DNA of 64,000 nucleotides, from contig MVBO01000065.1 of assembly GCA_002261195.1 (NCBI GenBank), positions 1 through 64,000 on the forward strand. Direction: 5' to 3'. Source of the stretch: Bifiguratus adelaidae. Lineage: Eukaryota > Mucoromycota > Endogonomycetes > Endogonales. Shown here piece by piece: positions 45,433 to 56,552 of this stretch. Under the pieces are notes generated by a model, which made no database searches, was not told the origin of the DNA, and saw nothing but the letters and a program-made list of their open reading frames with translations. Position numbers and translations under genes: made by a program. Position 1 is the stretch's first letter; each line of letters begins with the position of its first letter.

Positions 45433-46159
45433 TCAACGGGCCCTTCGCATCTCCAGCTTCCTCTTGGCCTCCTCTTCTTTGGCTTGCTTCTCCGCTTCTC
45501 GACGCTTGGCGGCCTCTTCACGCTGTTGCCGTATGATGGCTAATCGAGCCATGTCTTTTTGTGCTTGTTCCGTCTTGCCCTGTTCATGCAGTTTCCAATA
45601 CCTAGCGCGCGCTTCTGCCTTTTCCTTTTCCTCCCTATAGCAGCGCATCCATGAGACATGTGTCCGTTCAGCCATCGTTGTGACATCCAGCCTACCTTTC
45701 GCGGCGGGACAAAGGTCTTGGACCTTCTAGATCCATTTCGGAGGCCTTTACGTTGGTTTTCGTTGCGCGATTGGGATTCTCAATCTGAACGGCTGACGTG
45801 CTCTTGGTCTTGTTCTGAGACTGTTACGTTAGTCCACCATGGTGGCGCAGTGGATGCAATGTCAAACCACATCGCCTTACCTGATCCTCTTCGTCTCCTG
45901 CATCTTCTTCATCGGACTCCTTGTCAGAGTTGTCAGACTCTTCTTCTTCTTCCTCCTCTGAATTATCCTCGTCATCGTCCTTCTTCTTTCTCTGTCAACA
46001 CAATTCATCAGCACTCTGATTCATCCATCGCACACCACTTACATGCTCCCAAGGTCCATCCTCGCTCTCTAGAGGAGCAAGATTGCGTGAAAAGTGCTTT
46101 CCTCCTCCCCGTTGAGGCTTGTTGTGCTTTCCTCGACCTCGACCTCGACCTGGTGGCAT
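45433..46159 (-). CDS. PDAP1: PDAP1 (28 kDa heat- and acid-stable phosphoprotein) homologue
   Basis: The start is [19 protein letters not shown], a basic Gly-rich N-terminus. An acidic block of Glu/Asp/Ser ([18 protein letters not shown]) follows, then an [14 protein letters not shown] exon. The C-terminal exon has [21 protein letters not shown] and [18 protein letters not shown] and ends in RRAR. The KTEQA...LARLAIIR core is the diagnostic PDAP1 sequence. The protein is small, charged and probably mostly helical. Animal PDAP1 is linked to growth-factor binding and translation control, but the fungal role is unknown. Its start codon is 23 bases from that of the divergent LysM gene. Confidence 0.9.
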
Positions 46160-46182
46160 GCTCAAAAAGAAGGGACTGCTTG

Positions 46183-47365
46183 ATGGAGAGTGTTCCAAGG
46201 ATGCATTCGACGGTAGAGCATCCACTGATGGGGGCCGAGGGCAAGGCAGCGCCACCACGGATAAGGACGGTCACGACTGAGGAACCCCGAGACGATGTGT
46301 CGTTGCGAGACCCGTTTGTCGAATTCATTGGCGGCAACACTGAGAGGCGACCGCTGCAACGGCGAGCTTCAGTGCGCTCAGAACCCTCCGACCCGCTGAT
46401 ACCCGTCATTGTTCATCGTATCAAACCAACGGATACCATCGCGGGAGTGTCGCTCTATTACGGTGTGGAGGTAAGTGGGATAAGGCAACGGCGATCGCTC
46501 TCCAGCTCATGCTCGCTTTTCTCAGATAACGAAGCTCAAAAAGGTCAACAAACTATGGTCCAATGACTCGATACATGTGCGTAAAGAACTCTATATCCCG
46601 CTCGAATGCTCTAGTCTTGTCCCATCGACAGAAGAAGCGTTTGAATCTGTCGAGTGCAGTGAAGTCAGTGAAATCACTTTTGAAAAGCAGGAAGCTTTCT
46701 ATGAATCGGAAGATGGCTCCTACTTTGACGAACTCAGGAGCAACAATACTAACATCATCTCCATCAATGCCATACGATCCGCCGCCAATTCATCGTCTTC
46801 TCTTCGAGACGGGCCTTCCAGTCCTGTCGACCCGCAAACGCCATCCGCCAATGGACCCCGACTGCCCGAAAATGCCTACACGCCAAAGCACGCTTTCAGC
46901 TCCGCTGCCGTGGACCTGTCATCGTCGCCCAGATCGGTCGATTCGCGGATTGACCGAACCTATCAAATCGCTTCACCCACACCATCCATCTCGCTTCGCA
47001 CCCGGTCAGCTAGGGCCGAAGTCATCATGATGCCGTCTTCCAAACTATCCTACTTTCCGCCATCCCAAAAGGGCAGTATCCTGTCATCCTGTGACACGGC
47101 AAACACTGATCCCGCTCCCTCACCTACACGTCACCGATCCCATTCTTCATTACAAAGCCGCAAACCACCATGGACCGACAGTGCGCGAGACACGAATTCG
47201 TACGGTCTGTTGGGATCCGTCATTCAGACCTGTGGCCTACCGTTTGGCCCAAGGCGTCGGAAAAAAGACGACGATGATCCCGAACCCCCTTCACCCTGCG
47301 ATCCGCAAGGATCAGTGCTTTTGCGCGTGATGGACAAGGATATCCATAAACCAATACAGGAATAG
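46183..47365 (+). CDS. LysM-domain intracellular protein
   Basis: The ATG at 46183 starts MESVPRMHSTVEHPLMGAEGK. The frame continues into a LysM-like module, HRIKPTDTIAGVSLYYGVE, then (after an intron near 46471-46525) ITKLKKVNKLWSNDSIHV and RKELYIPL. The rest is Ser/Pro-rich and disordered, with a basic RRRKKDDDD patch near the C-terminus. Cytoplasmic LysM proteins (LYSMD type) exist in animals and fungi. There is no signal peptide, so a chitin-binding role in the wall is unlikely. Later ATGs at 46201 and 46228 could also serve as the start. The stop at 47363-47365 is 46 bases from that of the convergent UPF0658 gene. Confidence 0.8.
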
Positions 47366-47411
47366 AGAGGGTGTAGGATATTGATTGAGGTATAATATAC
47401 AATGTACAGCA

Positions 47412-48650
47412 TTATTCAATCATCCATTTTTCATGTGTACCCGCCGGCGCAGCTGTCAAGGGTACCTGTGAATGTTCGACATGGTACGCACCACCTCCAG
47501 GTGCCCGCATCCCCAGTTCCGTATCGTAATGGGCATCATCATCGATGCCCAAATCAATATTCTGGGCTACCTCTGCACCTGTTCGATGCTGAAAATTGGC
47601 TTGTGAAAAGACCTTGATGTTCTTGAGCATGTTGCGGAAAACAAAATAACCTGCTATAATGGTCAAGAGAATCAAGAGAATAGCAATGACGATAGTGAAA
47701 ATCAGGAAACGTCGCGTAAACTAAGAAAAGCGGCCAATGAGTCCAAAAAGGTAATGCGGTTAATGCACACTAACCTGATAGGGATCGTAAGCGAACTCTT
47801 TGGGTGGGGACGCTACCACGGCAAGCTTGTAGAAGAGGTAGGCGACGGCTCCCACGGACAAGGCAAGGAAGGTGCCCAACCCATACTTGTTCTCTTTCAA
47901 GACGCACCAGAATCCCAAAGTCACGCCGGCCGCTGCAAAGATGAAGACAAGGATGATTTCCACGTAGTCATTGGCGTAGCCGAGATCTAGCGATGGGATG
48001 AGTTGGAAGGCGTAGGCAAAGACGAAGAAGAGATCGAGTTTCAGCAGGGTCAAAAAGATGGAGAGCACAATGAGGGCATCGCGAATGCGAACATCGGCTG
48101 AAAAAGACCGATAATTGTCCCAGGCAAAACTCTTGTGAAGGCGAAAGATTTGAAAGGAAAGCAAGATGAAGCAGAGAGGGATGATGGCGATAATGGTGTA
48201 TTCGAACGGTCTCATAAAGTGTTCATAGTACCCAATGATCTGACTGGGACCGCCGGGCCATTCCATGGCGAGTTGAGGACTCCAAAACTGGGTCGATCCG
48301 CATCCTATGCTTTCGAGGATAAAGTGCTGTTGAATCTGGATACCAGCGTAGACAACGACAAGCAATCCGAATAAAACAAAACCGTAGAGTTGCGAAGTGT
48401 TGCGCATCCGAAGCGCATCGATACAAAGATAGACCTGGAAGGCTTGGGAGGCCATGAAAAGAGCGTGATAAATGAGATCGGATACCGATACACCCGTCAC
48501 CTGTTGATTCAAGATACATTCTGATACGAGCGACAAGTGAAAGTGAATCACCATGCCTTCAAGGATACAAACAAGAACCGCCTCAGCCGTCACAAGGCCA
48601 AGTGTGACCTTGGCCGTGGTGGACTGCAACCAGTATGGCTGTCCAAGCAT
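47412..48650 (-). CDS. UPF0658-type seven-helix Golgi membrane protein
   Basis: Two exons give roughly 395 residues with seven hydrophobic segments, for example VTLGLVTAEAVLVCILEGMV, ALFMASQAFQVYLCIDALRM, FVLFGLLVVVYAGIQ, IIAIIPLCFILLSFQIF, LDLFFVFAYAFQLI, ILVFIFAAAGVTLGFWCV and FTIVIAILLILLTIIAGYF. The layout and the ALRMRNTSQLYG and FRLHKSFAWDNY motifs agree with the fungal UPF0658 family (fission yeast SPAC23H3.04), annotated as a Golgi membrane protein of unknown function. The open frame continues upstream of the ATG at 48648-48650 without another ATG. A seven-helix receptor role is possible but not shown. Confidence 0.78.
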
Positions 48651-49041
48651 CTCTCGAACTAGTTGATGGCCAGACAAGCGCTCAGAGAAGAGTATAAGAG
48701 AAGAGAAGGATGCCGTCTGATCCCAGAAACGCCGTGTCGTAAAGCCCAATGGGGCGTCCAAGCCGATTTCCCCAAAAGGAAGTCAGCCACCCAAAGCGCC
48801 GGCTTTGAGTAACGTGAACAACTTGGCATCACAACCGCGAGCCACATAGCAGGCATCAAGCACTTGCCTACACATCAGCCCGTGGTCAGGGAGCCTTGTT
48901 GCCCTGATTTTATTTGGATATGGTTGAGAAAAATTGAAGGTCTTTATGCGGTCTGGTGCATGCTGTTCTGCGCTCGTCAAGAAGCTGAGACAGAGTTTGG
49001 GATGGAGATTGACGGTCATTTACAGCGCTTTGCCGTATATT
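48651..49041. other. Intergenic region
   Basis: This separates the UPF0658 gene and the SDR gene, both on the minus strand. It presumably holds the UPF0658 promoter. No further gene is evident. Confidence 0.4.
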
Positions 49042-50095
49042 TTACTGAAGATACTCCTTGACATATTCTAAACTTACATCATACAGTTTTCGACTATACT
49101 CACCAGTTGAATCCTGTCCCTGTTCATGTAACGGGCTTTCCACGTGACAGTCTTTGATGTACGCACCTCCATGACCGGCAAGCTCAGGTGAGACGAGTGC
49201 GTAAATTTGGGTCGCAGCACCTTGCGGAACCGTCTTTAAGCCTGGGTGGAGCTCACCAGCTTCGTTCATCCACCCACGTTCTAAAGCACCCTTTTCGCCA
49301 CCGAGTGCTTTAATTCCATTCACGACTGCTCCTGAGTCACTTCGTGAGATCTCAGTATCATGATGTACGTATTCATGAAATTAACTCACCAGGATCTACC
49401 GAGAAGACTTCCACGCCTTTATGAGTGTACATGTCGTTCAATGCACTCGCGCACAGAATGTTCGCCGTCTTGCTTTGAGCGTAGGCTACCCAGGGATCGT
49501 ACTTGCTGCCATCCCCGAAATTTAAGTCATCGAAGAGAATGGGCGAGAAGCGATGAGCGACCGAAGATACAAGCACGACACGTGCATGTGGACCGGATGC
49601 CTTGATAGCTCCAATGAGCAGTTGGATGAGCAGGAAATGCCCAAGGTGATTGACGCCAAAATGTAGTTCGTAGCCTTGCTTGGTGTGTCCGTAGGGAACA
49701 AGCATCAATCCGGCATTACAAATCAATCCATGGAGTGGCAATCCGGTAGCCTTGAAATCACGAGCACATTGGCGGACACTGCCAAGATCCGCGAGATCCA
49801 ATCCAATGTAATGCAACTTTGCCTCCGGATATTGCCTTTTGGTACGATCCATGGCTTCCTCAACCGCGGACTGCCTTCTTGCTGCTATTATGACGGTCGC
49901 ACCTTTCGCAGCCAAGGCTCGTGCCGCTTCCTCTCCCAAACCAGCATTTCCTCCTGTTATCATGTACACCTTGTCTTGAACATTGTATTCCTTTGGGAGT
50001 CCATCGAATATCTGGTCAGTCGTCCATCTATATCTATCCACTTCTTCTTCCTTGATTACTGGAAGCCCACCGATCCTCTTCCATGGCGTCGTCAT
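49042..50095 (-). CDS. Short-chain dehydrogenase/reductase, retinol-dehydrogenase-like (paralogue A)
   Basis: The start is MTTPWKRIGGLPVIKEEEV (ATG at 50093-50095). The Rossmann core has MITGGNAGLGEEAARALAAK (TGxxxGxG), LICNAGLMLVPYG (NAG), HFGVNHLGHFLLIQLL, VVLVSSVAHRF (catalytic Ser) and YAQSKTANILCAS (YxxxK). One intron (about 49330-49388) follows the DPG segment, and the C-terminal exon has a WMNEAGELHPGLKT...GAATQIYALVSPEL ending. The domain resembles WWOX/retinol-dehydrogenase-like SDRs with NAD(P). The ATG at 50161 would add 22 residues, but TATA-like sequences inside that stretch argue for 50095. A divergent paralogue lies 513 bases away. Confidence 0.9.
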
Positions 50096-50608
50096 TGGTG
50101 CTTTGAGGTGTTGATGAACTGCGTTATATAGCGGGCCTATAAATACCCAAATAGGGAACATACCGTTAAGAGCGCGACGTTAGCTGGAGCAATCTGCACG
50201 GCCTGAAAGCTATGTCAACTGTTCAATGCATGCAAGACGTACTCGCACCATGCTTTATGCTTCGTTTACGTTGGCTTGATGCGCGTATTTGAAATGCGCA
50301 ATACCTCATGAAGCATGCTGTATTCCATCCAAATGCAATGCAAAAGCTAAATTCTATCATTAAAGACAAAACACAACTCTGCATAGCGCGAGCGTTCCCG
50401 CTCCACCAAGGAATCGAGGACTCATTCCAGGGACTGAACATGACGTACATCTGCAATTGCTTACGCGTCACGTTAAACCCTTCCTGTTACCCTTTTCCCA
50501 CTTCTTGGGTTGGCCGAGATTTGCGCGCATCTTTGCAAGTCACCGTAACCTTGACGTCTATAAAAGGGTCCTACCATGCAGGATGTTCGATCCAAAGACT
50601 TTACAAGC
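50096..50608. promoter_or_regulatory. Divergent promoter between two SDR paralogues
   Basis: This 513-base region separates two head-to-head paralogues. TATA-like boxes face both ways: TATAAAAG at 50559-50566 for the plus gene, and TATTTATA and TATATAAC on the minus strand near 50138-50145 and 50124-50131 for the minus gene. Co-regulation is plausible but not shown. Confidence 0.6.
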
Positions 50609-51649
50609 ATGACGACGCAGTGGAAAGATATTGGACTTCCCATGACGGTCGATCAAGGGCCGGTGGGCTATCGATGGACGACCGATCAAGTATTGGACAA
50701 GCTTCCTCAGGAACACTCTGTCAAAGGCAAGGTGTTTATTGTCACAGGCGGCCATTCTGGTCTGGGTGAAGAGACGACACGGGCGCTCGCTGCTCATGGC
50801 GCTACAGTCATTGTGGGATCGCGCAGCAAATCGGCCGCTGACGAGGTTATCGCCAAAATCCATAAGAGTCATCCCGACGCAAAGGTACAGTGGATCATGT
50901 TGGATCTATCCGACCTCGACAGCGTTCGGCAATTTGTCAAGGAGTTCCATGCGACGGGACTACCACTTTATAGCATCATCTGCAATGCTGGTGTTATGGC
51001 TTGTCCCTATGGCAAAACAAAACAAGGTTTCGAGACTCAATTCGGAACCAACCATCTCGGACACTTTCTGCTCATCAAGCTTCTGATCGATGATATTGTC
51101 AAGAGCGGTGGTGGACGTGTGGTTTGTGTGTCCTCCATTGCACATCGTGCCGGTGGCATCCGCTTCGATGATTACAACTTCTCAGATGGAAAGGAATACG
51201 AACCTTGGAAAGGCTATGGTCAAAGCAAGACGGCCAATATTTTGTGCGCAAAAGGATTCAATGAGCATTACGCTTCCAAAGGTGTTGAATGCTTTTCTCT
51301 ACATCCAGGTCAGTATTGGTGCTCTGAAATCATTCCCCTGTACTGATGCAACCACACGCTCTCAGGTGGCATCCGTACACCCTTGCAACGACACGTGGCT
51401 GAAAGCAAAATGTTAGAGAATGGCTGGATCAATGAAAAGGGTGAAGTCCATCCTGGTTTCAAGACCGTCGCTCAAGGAGCAGCTACGCAAGTCCTGGCTG
51501 CCACCTCTCCCGATCTGAAGGGTAAAGGCGGCGCCTATCTCGAAGACTGTCATGTTAAAGAACCTTTGACTGAGCAAGCCAAGGACGAGATGGGTGAATA
51601 CAGCAGGAAACTCTTTGAGCTCTCTGAAAAGTTGGTCAATGCGGCATAA
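50609..51649 (+). CDS. Short-chain dehydrogenase/reductase, retinol-dehydrogenase-like (paralogue B)
   Basis: The start MTTQWKDIGLPMTVDQG aligns with paralogue A and is preferred over the ATG at 50576, because the TATAAAAG box begins only 17 bases before that codon. Core motifs are FIVTGGHSGLGEETTRALAA, IICNAGVMACPYG, FGTNHLGHFLLIKLL, VVCVSSIAHRA and YGQSKTANILCAK. An intron (about 51309-51365) splits the Gly codon of HPGG, followed by GGIRTPLQRHV and WINEKGEVHPGFKT. The family reduces carbonyl or retinoid-like substrates with NAD(P), but the actual substrate is unknown. It is clearly homologous to its divergent neighbour, so the pair arose by duplication with inversion. Confidence 0.92.
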
Positions 51650-51904
51650 TTATCACTAGGGGCCATGGCAAAGGTTGTTGCAAGGCATAAATATACGGGT
51701 TGTTTTATTGCGTATGAATGTCAATGCTTGAACAGACATGTCCATCATCATGCATGGTATAGTGAGAGAGTATGTACAACGATAGACTAGACATGGCAAG
51801 AGAAAAAAGCACCAAAAACCCTTTTTCATCTGCCTAACACGTTAAGAGACAAGCTTGAAACTTGGAGAGCGAGGATTTCATAGAGAGGGAGATATAGACC
51901 ATTC

Positions 51905-53658
51905 ATGGTACGGGAAGTGATTGTTGCTTGCGTGGGCAAACCTTCAGCGGGCAAATCGTCCTTTCTGAATGCTGGTAGGTGGAGACGATAACCTGGCGGG
52001 CCCAATCAGCGACACGTCTACTCACGAGCATTCTCTTCCGCCCTAATCAACTCCCAGTGTCTGATGCAACAGCCAAAGTAGGCAAGTCAACCTCCGGGCC
52101 AAGCGGACGCAAGCTGACGATAGGTGCGCAGGAAACTACCCGTTCACGACCATCAAACCAAATCAAGGCGTGAGTTATGTGCCCTTTGACTGTCCGTGCA
52201 AAAGGTACGGCAAAGAGGACGTTTGTCAGCCACGTTATGGTAGGTGTTGCCTTTGCTTGGTGAATGGATGGCTAATACCGCTCAGGACGCTGTATCAATG
52301 GAAAACGCTTTGTTCCCATCCAAATGCTCGATGTGGCTGGACTGGTACCGGGCGCATCAGAAGGACAGGGCTTGGGAAACCAATTCTTGGACGATTTGAG
52401 AACGGCTGACGCCTTGATTCATGTGGTGGATGTGAGTGGTACGACGGATGCGGGAGGCAAAGAAACGATTGGCTATGATCCCATCAATGATATTGATTGG
52501 CTTACGGGAGAGATCCATAGGTGAGAGAGCTCATTCAATGTTAGCAAGGCATTTTCACTGACTGATCCGTCAAGCTGGGTATATAATAATCTGCACAAAA
52601 AGTGGGGAGGCATTGTCCGAAGGCATGTGGCGACAAGTAGGTGCTTGATTGGTTTCGATAGGATGGTGGCTGACCAGTAGCAGAATCAAGCGTTGTTGAC
52701 ACGCTTCAGGTCCAATTCTCGGGGTACGGCGCGACGGCAGCGCTCGTCGGTCGAATGATGGATCGATCGGGCATCAAGACACCATTAGAGTCATGGGACG
52801 ATGAGACGCTTCACAGGATTGTAGATCATTTCTTACTTGAGCGGTTCCCAACAATTGTCGCTCTCAACAAGATTGACTTGGCTGATGCCGAACGCAACAT
52901 TACGAAAATCATGAAGAAATATGATCAGGTACGACACACACCATGGACATCTTACAATCATATACTTAAATAGCGCATAGAACAAACTCGTTCTTACGAG
53001 TGCATTGGCCGAGAACTTTCTGCGGAAAATGCAGGCACAAGGGTACCTTCGGTACGAGGAAGGCACTGACATTGTAGAAACGAAGGAAGACTTGGTAAGT
53101 TCATTCCTGCCTAATCTGAGATGTCTTATCCTCGTTCGCCATGGTGCAGCCTGATTCGGATCTAAAACCTCTCGACGAAAAACTGAAAAAGTAAGGACAC
53201 GCCCGCTAAACATCCACTAAAGCATTTTCCAGTCGAATAGAACGCGTACAAGATTTGGTCCTCTACCGATACGGATCCACCGGCGTCCAAGAAGTTCTCC
53301 AAAAAACCGTTCAAATCCTGGGCATGATCCCCGTATATCCGGTCAAGAACATTCACAACTTCACCTCGGGCTCCGGTCAAAACAAGGGCGGTGCGTTCAA
53401 GGATTGTGTCCTGGTGTGGCCTGGCACGACAGTCCGCGAATTTGCCAAGATGCTTCACGATGAGATTGACAAGTACTATCTCTACGCTGAAACGGTGGGG
53501 AATATCCGGGTAAGCTTGATGGCGTTTTCATGGTGAATGAAGGCTGATGCCATGGTTTTCGGTAGTTGGCTGAAGATACCGTCATTACGGAAGATTGTAA
53601 TATTATAGCGTACCGAACGGCCCCAGGGGCTAGTTCAACCAATCAAGAAAAGACATAG
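51905..53658 (+). CDS. YGR210C-type OBG/YchF GTPase with TGS domain
   Basis: The start [20 protein letters not shown] holds the P-loop. [25 protein letters not shown] (switch I, G2), [19 protein letters not shown] (G3 region) and [13 protein letters not shown] (NKxD) follow. The specific insert with [12 protein letters not shown] and [20 protein letters not shown] is diagnostic of the YGR210C branch rather than Ola1. The C-terminal TGS-type domain has [20 protein letters not shown] and closes with [13 protein letters not shown]. The GTPase is cytosolic and ribosome-linked in related families. About nine introns; the second (52082-52131) has a GC-AG border (see findings). The stop is at 53656-53658. 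Confidence 0.93.
52082..52131 (+). other. GC-AG intron in the GTPase gene
   Basis: The intron begins GCAAGT and ends GCGCAG. Only this choice keeps AKVG joined to [10 protein letters not shown]; the nearby GT (GTAGGC) shifts the frame. Confidence 0.75.
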
Positions 53659-54007
53659 AGCTTACCTTATCATGCTCGATAGGGATACCCCCATTTTTTT
53701 GGCCGTCTAAACATGAATGATGCGTCGTGACTCATGGAAGCTCCTTATTCGTGAATCCAAAAAGGGAAACTGATCGCGTCCGACATTGTGCGTGAGTACG
53801 ATACTAGAGGACGGGAAACGCAACTAGGAGGTGTATATTGCCGACTACACGATCCGTATGTACAAGACTTGTTGAGCGCAGTCATCGAAACATAAAAATA
53901 CAAGTAAAAGCCCTAGATGAGGTGCTCAATGCTAGAATACAATACACAAATGATGGGTATTAAACCAAAGAACTTTTGGGGTATGGATGTTGATCCAATG
54001 CCAATGC
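53659..54007. other. Tail-to-tail intergenic region
   Basis: This lies between the GTPase and kinase genes, which converge. It holds an AT-rich stretch suited to 3' ends. No gene is visible. Confidence 0.4.
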
Positions 54008-55162
54008 TCAGTGAAGCAAGCAACGAACTACATCGTGGACTCGCTCACGATCCCAAAAAGCAGCAAAGAGACAGTGGTAGACATCCTTGAGACGAAGGCT
54101 GCTGTCCCTTTCTATAATATCAATGAATTCGGGGCAGCGACTCTCCATTTCGGCTTTGAAGAAGTCTCGCATATGATTGTTGCTGATGGATTGTTCGGAG
54201 GTTGTTTTGGCGTCATCGTTGAGCCAGATGGGGTAATTGCATAGGTTATCCAAGGGGTATGCTCCACTACACTCCCAGTCAATGACAGCCGTGATGGTGC
54301 TGCCATGGACCATGATGTTGGAGGAGTGCAGATCGCCGTGACAGAGGACAAATGTCTCGGATGAAGGGTATGATTGAGACTGGGTGAGAGATGTGACAAT
54401 GCGTGATAGGGCATCGAGATCGTGAAGGTCGTGTTGCTGATCGGATTTCGAGCCGTAATCTTTAACGTAGATGGACTCCTTTTGAATGGCGGATTGTAGA
54501 TAGTCGTAGGTTGAGTTGAATGGACCACGATGAACGTCAGATATAATGGCACGTTCATCCAGGAACCACGACATTTCGATTGCTTCTCCGATCTCAAAAC
54601 TTTTGTATCGCTCATTGTAGTAGAGTGAACCGATCTGGGGAAACTCGAGCGACTTGAGTTGCAAGACAATGTCAATATACTGCGACAAGACGTCCTTTTG
54701 CTGCGCTGTCGACATTTTGTTCCAGACATCGCATAATCGGACTCCTTGAACTTTGGACATGATGATGTATTCTGCACCGACAGAGTTGTGTGACGTGCTG
54801 TCGTAGTGAATGATCTTTGGAACCGGTATTGTCGTGTGTTGCTCAATATACTTCATCGTCGCAACTTCGGATTCCGTCTTGTACCGCTCATACGAGGGCA
54901 AAGCGATGCGAGCAATATATTCGCTTCCATCCATCATGAGCAGATTGTAAATCTTGTGAAATCCTCCCTCATTCAACTTTGAGATGTCGATGCATGGCTG
55001 TCCAAACAAGACAGAGACTTCATCCTGAAGCGCATCAATATCTAAATCCTCTAGTTCTACAGAGTATACAGAGTCGTTGTCTGAACCGTATGGATCTGAG
55101 TGAAAAGGATACTCGAGACGGTCCTCATACTCAGAGTCCGTCGGCGTGTCGACAAACGACAT
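54008..55162 (-). CDS. Aminoglycoside-phosphotransferase-like (APH/choline-kinase fold) protein
   Basis: This intronless gene encodes 384 residues from MSFVDTPTDSEYE (ATG at 55160-55162). The N-terminus is acidic. The kinase-like fold shows YIARIALPSYERY (Lys replaced by Arg near the ATP site), FVLCHGDLHSSNIMV (Brenner HxDxxxxN catalytic loop) and VIDWECSGAYPLDNL (the DFG-equivalent metal-binding Asp). The family phosphorylates small molecules, and many fungal members have no known substrate, so resistance to aminoglycosides is not implied. A TATA-like TATATATAGG sits about 55-65 bases upstream on the minus strand. Confidence 0.85.
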   Translation of the reverse strand: MSFVDTPTDSEYEDRLEYPFHSDPYGSDNDSVYSVELEDLDIDALQDEVSVLFGQPCIDISKLNEGGFHKIYNLLMMDGSEYIARIALPSYERYKTESEVATMKYIEQHTTIPVPKIIHYDSTSHNSVGAEYIIMSKVQGVRLCDVWNKMSTAQQKDVLSQYIDIVLQLKSLEFPQIGSLYYNERYKSFEIGEAIEMSWFLDERAIISDVHRGPFNSTYDYLQSAIQKESIYVKDYGSKSDQQHDLHDLDALSRIVTSLTQSQSYPSSETFVLCHGDLHSSNIMVHGSTITAVIDWECSGAYPLDNLCNYPIWLNDDAKTTSEQSISNNHMRDFFKAEMESRCPEFIDIIERDSSLRLKDVYHCLFAAFWDRERVHDVVRCLLH

Positions 55163-56104
55163 GGACAAGAGACAACAGAGAACGAAGGAAAAAAGCGGAA
55201 TATGAGTCGTTTTCGCCTATATATAAGCTTCAAAGGTTAAAAGGGAACATGCGACCCAGAAATTCGGTTTTCGGAGTTTTATTGTCGCATGTCCAATAAC
55301 CATTGGCACACTAGAACCAATGCTGAGGAAGTTGTTACAACTCCGCTCTATCACCTGCACATCAGTGAGTTAGCGCGTTTTATCATCTACGCTTACCCCG
55401 ATTGATGATGGTATTCAGTAACAAGCATGCCAAGAGATGACGTGTCGAATGAGCAAGCCACCATCAGCTGAAAAAGGCCGGTCGGGAAAGCCGCCCCAAA
55501 TTCAGATCATCTTTTTTTCTCGTTTTTCATTTTTCTTCCTTTTTTTACCATTTTCAGGTGCTCTGTCCTTGAATGAGCCTGTTGGTTGCTGCAGTACCGC
55601 CGCACCTATTATCCGCCTATTGTTTATTGTAGCCATTGATACAGAATTCTCATATATCCTTGTTTATGGTGAAATCAATGTGGAGTAAATAAAGCACTGT
55701 ATCCAAGAGTCTAGCCCTTGTGTGTACACGAGTCTATCCCCATTGTGTAAATCGACCTTAAGACAGATTGTCTAGCTCTAGATTAAATGGGGTTAACTTT
55801 GCAGGATCAATGGTACGACTGAGATCTAGTGCGGGGTAAATGTAATGGAGGTAGATCTCTCGTACACTCCTGGCCGAATTGCCGTCGTGCGGAACGTTCC
55901 TCCCCTTTCCCCAGTCAAACGTGTTGCAAGCTTGGTAATTCCGCCGTCATCCGCGGAATGCGAGATAGAGATTGGGACAATGCACATGAGGGCCATGAAA
56001 CGATGTGCCATTTGCAGGCAAATCCTCCTTGTCTCTTGCTCTTTTTCTCACAGCCAAAACATTCCCAGTGTCTATCAAACATATACAGTATTGTAATATA
56101 TAGG
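55163..56104. other. Intergenic region with kinase promoter
   Basis: The minus-strand TATA-like sequence is at 55217-55227, upstream of the kinase gene. The remainder is T-rich (55508-55550) and of unclear content. I see no further gene. Confidence 0.4.
55217..55227 (-). promoter_or_regulatory. TATA-like box for the APH-like kinase gene
   Basis: The minus-strand sequence CTTATATATAG is centred about 60 bases upstream of the start codon, a normal distance for a core promoter. Confidence 0.55.
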
Positions 56105-56404
56105 TCATTCCAACATGGGGCGTAATCGGAGGACTTTTTGATTCACGACGCAAGCACGCGCTTCTTTGGCGCCCAAACTTTGAAAGTGATCCGTCTCCTC
56201 ATGCTTTCTCCAAGCAGCCTCGTTCACATACACTTCGTAAATGTAGAAAATGGTAGGGTCGTCTAGGCTCTGATGCGGATCATACCGCAACACACCTTCC
56301 TCCTGCCGGGATGCTTGTGCCAGTTGCGTGAGGATAGACGCGAGTTGATCTACTTTGTTGGGGTCACAGTGCCAAGTAACGGCCAATACGAATCGGTTAT
56401 CCAT
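56105..56404 (-). CDS. ABM-domain (antibiotic biosynthesis monooxygenase-like) protein A
   Basis: This intronless gene encodes 99 residues from MDNRFVLAVTWHCDP (ATG at 56402-56404). The ferredoxin-like ABM fold is seen in an initial beta strand, a helix (VDQLASILTQLAQASRQEEG), LRYDPHQSLDDPTIFYIYEVY and WRKHEETDHFQSL. These are small dimeric proteins that in bacteria oxidise polyketide or quinone intermediates without a cofactor (YgiN type) or degrade heme. The fungal function is unknown. It is divergently paired with a second ABM gene (148 bases between start codons). Confidence 0.85.
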   Translation of the reverse strand: MDNRFVLAVTWHCDPNKVDQLASILTQLAQASRQEEGVLRYDPHQSLDDPTIFYIYEVYVNEAAWRKHEETDHFQSLGAKEARACVVNQKVLRLRPMLE

Positions 56405-56552
56405 GCTCGCTACGTGCGAAAGAGGTAGAAGGCAACAGGGTGAAGTTTGGTCCGTCAACGTGACTGTTATTCGGTCCCTTAGTCACCGAGTAACGTTCAA
56501 AAGGCCGTTCGTCGCCGCTTTCTTCCCTCTTCGTCTCTCAGTCATAAGTGAA

